NCBI GenBank assembly: GCA_039105265.1
Contig: JAPFFF010000032.1
Span: forward strand, 62,001-126,000
DNA: 64,000 nt
Source of the DNA: Tritrichomonas musculus
Lineage: Eukaryota > Parabasalia > Tritrichomonadida > Tritrichomonadidae
Direction of reading: 5' to 3'
Below, one piece after another: positions 58,124 to 64,000 of this stretch. Position 1 is the stretch's first letter. Each line of letters begins with the position of its first letter. Made by a program: the position numbers and the translations under genes. Under the pieces are notes generated by a model, which saw only the letters and a list, made by a program, of their open reading frames with translations, searched no databases and was not told the DNA's origin.

Positions 58124-61100
58124 TTATTGATTTGCTTTCATTTCATCTTTGATGAAGTCAGACACTGAATCGAAAGACAAAATATAAGGGAGCAAGTAGC
58201 AAGCCAAGAAAGCGTCATTAGATCCCATCACCTCGTCAATATTTTGAATATTTCCTATTGCAAAAAGGGAGGAAGATATAGTTGATCTTCTTCTGGTCAT
58301 TGTTCCTAATGACATCAAAGTGTTGGTTTCAGTTGGCAATTCAATTTTTGGGAAGGCACTTTTCAAAGAGATCCAAGTTTTATCTTGAGTAGCAATCAGT
58401 AATTTGTCAGTAGATTTCAACTTCTTTGAAAATGGAGTCAAATCGAGATATTGTGAAAGATTTTGAATTTTCTTTAAAGCATTAAAAACGGTGAAAATTG
58501 CAGATATGCAATTTTCAATATTTTGAGGTATAACCATTTTCAATGGAATATGATCGAGATCTTTAACATCACCAATAAGTTCAGCAATGAACACGTTCAT
58601 ATTTTTTTGCATCGTATGTCTATGTGTTTGAATTATAATTTCAGCTTCTTCCTCTTCTTTTTTAGCATTAGCAAAGTCAATTTGACTTTTTTGATTATTG
58701 AGTGAAGTGTTGGCATTTTTTTCTCTATTGTTTTGATCTTCATCTTTTTTATTTTTCACTTTCTTGAACTTCGCTGAACTCTTCTTTTTATTCAAGCCAA
58801 CCTGCGGCCTTGGAAGAAGATCTAGTGGCTTTGAAAGGCTCTTGACATCGGATACATCAAGTTGAACCTTGCAAACGTTGTTAAAGAAAATGACAAGAGA
58901 TTGAGTAATATCTTCTTGTGTGTGAAACTTTTCAAGAATTCTTTTAAAGTTTTCAATTGTAAAGCTTGATGATGATGAATTTCTCGCACTTGATTCATCC
59001 AAAAGTGACATCATTAAATTTTCTGAACTGTTCTTTAATGAAGGCTTTACAAAAGAATTTATCAATGGATTTTTAATTGGCGTTTGAACCTTCATCTTCA
59101 TTGGACTTCCTGTTGCTGATCCTGGATTTAACATGCTGAAATTACTAGCAATACTTGAACTAATTAAATTTGTCTGTGAAAGATTAATTGTCAAACTTGA
59201 TTCATTTTCATTTTCATCATCAATTGCATCAAGTGGAATTGCGCTGCTTTCTGTATACAAATCTTGATTCGTGAATACAGTTGATGCGCCAGAAGCCATT
59301 GTTAAAGCGTTTGGATTTCGAAGTCTTTTCTGGAAATTATACATCACTTTTTCTTTAATTTGTTCATATTTCGATGACAATCGATTCTGTGATTGATCGT
59401 TTTCTTTTATCAATAATTCAACCGATTCATTGACTTCTGGATAAACAAATATTTCGCCAATTTCAAGAGTTGAAGGTGTTCTCAAACTGTTGTAATTATC
59501 GCATTTATTATATTTCGTTTTAACCGTAATTTCATTACCATCAAAGTCAAATTTTGTAGTTGAAAATTCTTTGATTGTGTTTTGAATTTTTGTAGCTGAA
59601 ATGTGTGATAATAAAGATGCAAGTGTTGCATGATCTCTTCGAACTTTTTCAATAGTATGTTTTCGTAATAATGAAGTGTTGAAATCAGATTGATCTTCAA
59701 GTTGATCAAGTGTACGAAATTGATTGAAATTGGGATTAATATTTCCAACAAAAAGATTTTCTTTAATTTTTGTCATTTCATAGTTTTTTGTTGATTGTAG
59801 TTTCATTAAAAAACAACGAGTCAGTATGTCAGATGTAAATTTAATAGATTCGGTTTTTTCAGATTGATTTTCATTTGCTATTTCAGTCAGAAATTGCCAT
59901 GTTTTATTTTCTTTCTCATCTTTAAAAATTTTATTTGTAGAATTGAAATCAATTTCTCGATTATTTTGAATGAATTTTATATGATTCAATGCAAGAAAAG
60001 CAAGCTCAACAGACATCCAAGTATGCCTTGGTAAATAATTGGATGTAGAAGAGCAGCCTCTTTTAATAATTTTCAAATGTGCAGCTCTTCTCAAATCAGA
60101 CAAAACAATGATTTTCATCTCTTTTTCAGCAACAGAAGAAGTTGGAATGCTCGCTTGAGTGCACCAACGAGCAAACAAATGCCATCTTTTACGAGTTCTA
60201 GCCAAACGAATCCACATTCTAAAACAAAGCGCATGAAAGGCCAAATCAAAATCATTCTGTAAAGCAAAAATTACAAAAAACATTGATGACGGTCTTTTAT
60301 GGATTCTTAAAGACATTCCAATTCGTCGAATTTTTCGTTCTCGAGCTTGACGAAACCAAGCATTCATAACTTTAGTAATGAAACACTCAATATACAATTT
60401 TTCAGCAAGTTCAACTTCTGTCTTTTTTAAAGCAATAACATAAACACGCGTGTACCAAGCATTCATTGTTTCACGCAAAATTTGAAGCTCTTGAAGTCGT
60501 TTTTGCATGAATTTCAACCAACCTCGATGAGCCAAAGTTTGAAGGTGAAGATTTCTAAACATATCGGCTGTTTCAACAATTGTTTTTTCAGAAGATGCTT
60601 CAATTGAACGGTTATAAAGAGCTTTAACCGCTTTGGCAGCTATTCTTTTCATTGAAAATTCAGTAGCTCTTTTAATTCTTGATCGTTTTACATTCAAAAT
60701 ATGTTCACGAACATTCCAAAAAATATTCACTTCATGTTTCTTTAAATCATTCAAAAGAATGTACTTTTTCTTCGTATTTAATCGCGCTTCCACCCTCCAG
60801 CGTGAAAGACGATGCCAATTAATGAAGATGTGATAAATGAAACCGAATTTTGAAAACTTTTTTCCTGCAAATCTCGTTGAAAGTAACGATTTTCTATGTT
60901 TTGCGTGATTTTTCGTGTAATTCACCCAAATTCGAAAAACTCGACCCATCATATTAAAGTGCATCAAATAAAAGAATTTATATATGCTTTCAGCTGTGTA
61001 GCCATAAGGAATGAACAGTTGTTCGGTGACGTAAAAAAGGCGAAAAGGTGCAAATTCAGAAATTTTAAAATGGGCAATAATGAAATTATACAATCCTTTA

Positions 61101-61990
61101 ACGGTTTTAAAAAGATGAATTAACTGATCTGTTCGGGTGGCAGTCGTTAACCGCCAAAGACAAAATGTCAACTTTTTCAGATTATAATTGATCGTCATGT
61201 TAATTCGAATGAATCGATTAAAATGATTCCGATTTCGAGCTAGTCGAAATGCTTTCTGTATAATTTTGGCATTTTCATGCTTAGTGTGGTCTAATAAGTA
61301 TTGTGCTAGAAATTCTTTCGTTTCGGAATCATTGTTGTTGGAATCATTGGAATTATTATTCTTGAAGGTTTTTTGGGCAATCTCTTTGTATGTATCTATA
61401 ATTGTAATTCGGGAGCCATTATATCCAAGCGATCGATTCGTTTGACTTGAATAACTGCGGCCTAAACGATTGATTTGTTGACTGGAATTAATAAAGCGCG
61501 AAATGGTATTATATCGAGAATTAGTAGGACTTTTGATTTCAGGAGGTGAATAGATACTGTAATTTCGAGTATCCTCTTCTCCATTTAAGCTTAATTCTTC
61601 TGGATTGATATAAGATGGAAGTTGAACTGCTACAAAGTCCTTTGAATATGTTGGAGATGGTAATTCTGTTTGGATGTGATTAAATTGGGATAAATTCGAA
61701 TCAGCAAAATTGTATTCATCATCGATTTCATTAATACTAATTATATTACTGTATGCTTGTGTCGGATAATTTATATTATTTTGTGTATCTTCGTAATCAT
61801 TTGCAATTGAAGATCGATTTGTGATGAAATTGCTGGTATATATACGAGGTTTGACTATGGCTGTTTTATTTCGTGTTCTTTGATACGAAGAAATGGTAAT
61901 TGGGCGTTGATCTGGATCATATGTATCTTTCATAGATTCTGATGAAGAAACGGAGCGTTTTTTCAATCTTGAAAAAGCAAATCTTCTCAT
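58124..61990 (-). CDS. Sfi1-like tryptophan-repeat protein with IQ motif, 1288 aa
   Basis: After a polar N-terminal region (about 1-230), an IQ-like helix AKIIQKAFRLARNRNHFNRF lies near residue 236. A long helical array (about 265-640) follows, in which Trp recurs with basic residues: LWRLTTATR, FRIWVNYTKNH, INWHRLSRWR, GWLKFMQKR, MNAWYTRVY, MNAWFRQARERK, FRMWIRLARTRKRW. This resembles centrin-binding Sfi1 repeats, so I infer a basal-body or mastigont cytoskeleton protein that binds centrin. The C-terminal 600 residues hold Ser/Asn-rich linkers and a helical end with an acidic/basic KK-rich stretch. ATG is 61990; an in-frame TTG 27 bases upstream is not a likely start. Confidence 0.75.
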   Translation of the reverse strand: MRRFAFSRLKKRSVSSSESMKDTYDPDQRPITISSYQRTRNKTAIVKPRIYTSNFITNRSSIANDYEDTQNNINYPTQAYSNIISINEIDDEYNFADSNLSQFNHIQTELPSPTYSKDFVAVQLPSYINPEELSLNGEEDTRNYSIYSPPEIKSPTNSRYNTISRFINSSQQINRLGRSYSSQTNRSLGYNGSRITIIDTYKEIAQKTFKNNNSNDSNNNDSETKEFLAQYLLDHTKHENAKIIQKAFRLARNRNHFNRFIRINMTINYNLKKLTFCLWRLTTATRTDQLIHLFKTVKGLYNFIIAHFKISEFAPFRLFYVTEQLFIPYGYTAESIYKFFYLMHFNMMGRVFRIWVNYTKNHAKHRKSLLSTRFAGKKFSKFGFIYHIFINWHRLSRWRVEARLNTKKKYILLNDLKKHEVNIFWNVREHILNVKRSRIKRATEFSMKRIAAKAVKALYNRSIEASSEKTIVETADMFRNLHLQTLAHRGWLKFMQKRLQELQILRETMNAWYTRVYVIALKKTEVELAEKLYIECFITKVMNAWFRQARERKIRRIGMSLRIHKRPSSMFFVIFALQNDFDLAFHALCFRMWIRLARTRKRWHLFARWCTQASIPTSSVAEKEMKIIVLSDLRRAAHLKIIKRGCSSTSNYLPRHTWMSVELAFLALNHIKFIQNNREIDFNSTNKIFKDEKENKTWQFLTEIANENQSEKTESIKFTSDILTRCFLMKLQSTKNYEMTKIKENLFVGNINPNFNQFRTLDQLEDQSDFNTSLLRKHTIEKVRRDHATLASLLSHISATKIQNTIKEFSTTKFDFDGNEITVKTKYNKCDNYNSLRTPSTLEIGEIFVYPEVNESVELLIKENDQSQNRLSSKYEQIKEKVMYNFQKRLRNPNALTMASGASTVFTNQDLYTESSAIPLDAIDDENENESSLTINLSQTNLISSSIASNFSMLNPGSATGSPMKMKVQTPIKNPLINSFVKPSLKNSSENLMMSLLDESSARNSSSSSFTIENFKRILEKFHTQEDITQSLVIFFNNVCKVQLDVSDVKSLSKPLDLLPRPQVGLNKKKSSAKFKKVKNKKDEDQNNREKNANTSLNNQKSQIDFANAKKEEEEAEIIIQTHRHTMQKNMNVFIAELIGDVKDLDHIPLKMVIPQNIENCISAIFTVFNALKKIQNLSQYLDLTPFSKKLKSTDKLLIATQDKTWISLKSAFPKIELPTETNTLMSLGTMTRRRSTISSSLFAIGNIQNIDEVMGSNDAFLACYLLPYILSFDSVSDFIKDEMKANQ

Positions 61991-62743
61991 AAATCTAGAT
62001 TTTTCAAATAAAAGCAACGTTTTTTTTGGCCATTTATAACTTCAAATTAAAAATTGAAAAGAGAATTTTCAATCATTTTGAGATAATATATTCAATTTGA
62101 GATCTTTTTTATCACTTATTTTCCAATTTTCTTAAAAAATAGGATTCTATATAAAATCGATTAAAATAATCGTTTTTTATATAACATGTCGTTTTATCTT
62201 TTATTGGTATTTAAAAAAATAGTAATAATTAAATGTGATAAGGAATATGGTTTCATATCAAAGATGTTCAAAAGTTATTGTAAAGGAAAAGAACGATAAG
62301 AAATAGACCACCTGTCAAGCACTTTATTGATTCACCTTTCACAAATTGAAATCTTGACGTATCATTTAAATTAATTTTATTTAGTGATTGATATTGTGTA
62401 TTGTTAAGATAAATTTGTACTTCAGTTTAACTAACTGAATTTATGCATCATCATTCTTGGAGTTCAATAGAATTTATTGAAATATTGATAATAATCAATT
62501 CGTTTGAGCAATTTAAAATGCTTTTAATAATGTATTTTTGAGATTTATGAATAATTGAAACATTTATTTTCTGATTATTTTAATTGAAATCAAAGTAGCT
62601 GGTTGTATCACCATTTTTATATAAGATATATTTTATATTATTTATTTTAATTGATATTATGTCATTATTTTGATTGTGTATGAGAATTGAGTGTATATAA
62701 GTTTAAAAAACTTTTTCACTAGATATTTGTTCATATTTTAAAT
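61991..62743. other. Intergenic gap between divergent genes
   Basis: AT-rich sequence separates the Sfi1-like gene (minus) and the myotubularin-like pseudogene (plus). I see no RNA gene or clear motif. Confidence 0.5.
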
Positions 62744-63678
62744 ATGTATTTATCTGATTCTAATGATGAAGATAAATATCTCTTAGCTTTATTTAGCAAA
62801 TTTCCTTGTAAAGGCCGAATCAAAACTTAAATCATCTTTTCAATTATTAAATAATGAAGTATTCGATTTTCGTTTTCCAGTCAAAGTTCAAATGCCATCT
62901 GGTGATGAATTTGAGATGTATGTCACCAACTGGGCTCTTAGAACCATATTTTTTCCATCAAAATACAAACCTGTTAAATATCATAATTTTATCATTCCCC
63001 TAAAATCGATTATTCGAATTACCAAGAAAAACAAAGCGTCTATTAAGTTTCATTTTTCATCAGGATCCCATTTAACTATTGATTTACATGAGATTGAAGG
63101 AATAAGGACAGCTTTTATAAATCGAATTCATCATTTGAAAAAGAACGTTTTACATTTTGATTCAAAAAGTTGGATTCCTAATCCATCTTGGATTTATCGT
63201 CTCATTTCGAAAGAGCCACATTACGATCTTCTTTCTAACTTATATTGTAATTCATATCCAAGTTACTTTCTCCTTCCGAAAAACGTTCCTTCTCACTTCA
63301 TTCGGCAATGTTCGCATTGTCGTTCGAGAGAACGATTTCCTATTTTAACGTATGCTTACAATTCGGATATTGAAAATCTCGAAGATAAGATTTATCTTCT
63401 ACGTTCATCTCAACCTTTGAATATATTGACCAAGTCAAAAAGTGACTGTGAGCAATAAACATTTGGCCGCTGTTTGTGGAAGTCATGGATTGTCGATCAT
63501 TGATTGTCGTCCTCAAAAGAATGCATTTGCTTATGAGCTGATTGGTAAAGGATATGAATCAACAGCAGATATTAAAAAATTCATTCCAGATAGGGTGGCT
63601 CTGAGAAACCATTTTTGGTATTCAAAAATTTTTAAATTCGAACTTAATTGTTGGCATTCTTGTATTAATAAATTATAA
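62744..63678 (+). pseudogene. Myotubularin-like gene remnant (N-terminal part only)
   Basis: The reading starts MYLSDSNDEDKYLLALFSKF, shifts frame near 62805-62815, and continues through a PH-GRAM-like region (MPSGDEFEMYVTNWALRTIF). It then enters the start of the phosphatase domain: HYDLLSNLYCNSYPSYFLLP, FIRQCSHCRSRERFPILTYA, then after a second shift near 63445 LSIIDCRPQKNAFAYELIGK then GYES. Those blocks are typical of myotubularin phosphoinositide 3-phosphatases. The CX5R catalytic loop is never reached; the frame ends at 63678. Two frameshifts and loss of the catalytic part mark it as a pseudogene. Confidence 0.65.
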
Positions 63679-63800
63679 GATTCTATTTTTTAATAATTAA
63701 TTAAAAATTAATGACAAACAAGTGTTCAAAAACTGGACTTCTGAAAATGAAATAAACCATTGAAAATTTGAATACAATTATGATATCATAATATTTCATA

Positions 63801-64000
63801 TTAGTATATAATGCATTTTTTCTTATTTTTTTCATCCTCTTCTTTTTGAGCAATTATTCGATCATTTCTTTCTTCATTTCTTTTATTGATCACGTTTAGA
63901 GTGCAAATTCCAACTGCGTTCTGAAATTTTGTCATATGAGAATGTTCCTCTATAAATTTAGGCCAATCAAATTGACCTACAAAAAACAAGTCATTTTCCA
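63801..64000 (-). CDS. C-terminal end of a gene cut by the window edge
   Basis: An open minus-strand frame enters from beyond 64000 and ends at 63801: QFDWPKFIEEHSHMTKFQNA, then VGICTLNVINKRNEERNDRI and a lysine-rich tail. I do not recognise the family. The charged, helical tail looks like real protein sequence. It may belong to a longer gene starting outside the window. Confidence 0.4.
   Translation of the reverse strand, partial: ENDLFFVGQFDWPKFIEEHSHMTKFQNAVGICTLNVINKRNEERNDRIIAQKEEDEKNKKKCIIY

Overview
The window looks like nuclear DNA of a parabasalid (trichomonad) protist. The sequence outside 12.9-32.4 kb is extremely AT-rich and nearly intron-free. It carries families expanded in trichomonads: DUF3447/ankyrin proteins, a BTB-BACK-F5/8 type C (discoidin) protein, a BspA-type leucine-rich-repeat protein, a TKL-like protein kinase and a full-length Polinton/Maverick. 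The very high A+T leans toward a Tritrichomonas-like species rather than Trichomonas vaginalis, but I cannot fix the species.

Layout. 1-4.4 kb: gene debris (kinase, DUF3447 and M1 aminopeptidase fragments) and a mariner-like MITE. 4.4-10.9 kb: one 2163-residue BTB-like/ankyrin protein. 11.45-12.04 kb: a bacterial-type RdgB/HAM1 nucleotide-house-cleaning enzyme, followed by a hairpin plus T-run. 12,918-32,434: a 19.5-kb Polinton with 503-bp terminal inverted repeats and a TAATA target duplication; it looks whole or nearly so and young. 32.7-34.2 kb: a BTB-discoidin gene and a tRNA-Lys(CTT). 34.7-37.6 kb: a DUF3447 gene trailed by isolated ankyrin units. 38.4-40.7 kb: a multi-pass membrane protein fused to BspA-type repeats. 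42.6-45.0 kb: two inverted-repeat DNA transposons. 45.1-51.3 kb: a broken ankyrin gene, other relics, a large 25-bp minisatellite interleaved with ankyrin units, and a second DUF3447 gene. 52.5-55.1 kb: a protein kinase and a hypothetical gene. 56.6-57.5 kb: transposase relics. 58.1-62.0 kb: an Sfi1-like tryptophan-repeat protein. 62.7-64.0 kb: a decayed myotubularin-like gene and a gene end cut by the window edge.

The Polinton is far richer in G+C than its surroundings. It encodes a very large family-B DNA polymerase with extra modules (OTU-like region, HNH-like zinc module, C-terminal primase-polymerase-like domain), an rve-type integrase, a packaging ATPase, a probable major capsid protein, a probable minor capsid protein, fibre-like proteins and small accessory proteins. 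Most of its genes share a T-rich motif just upstream of the ATG. At its centre lies a 650-bp non-coding stretch with Pol III box A/box B sequences, a T5 run and several hairpins.

The host part has two main oddities. Ankyrin units downstream of DUF3447 genes are separated, always at the inter-repeat linker, by AT-rich or minisatellite spacers. Three copies of a palindromic hairpin between two genes keep their pairing through a compensatory change. All identifications are by eye from motifs; no database search was run.
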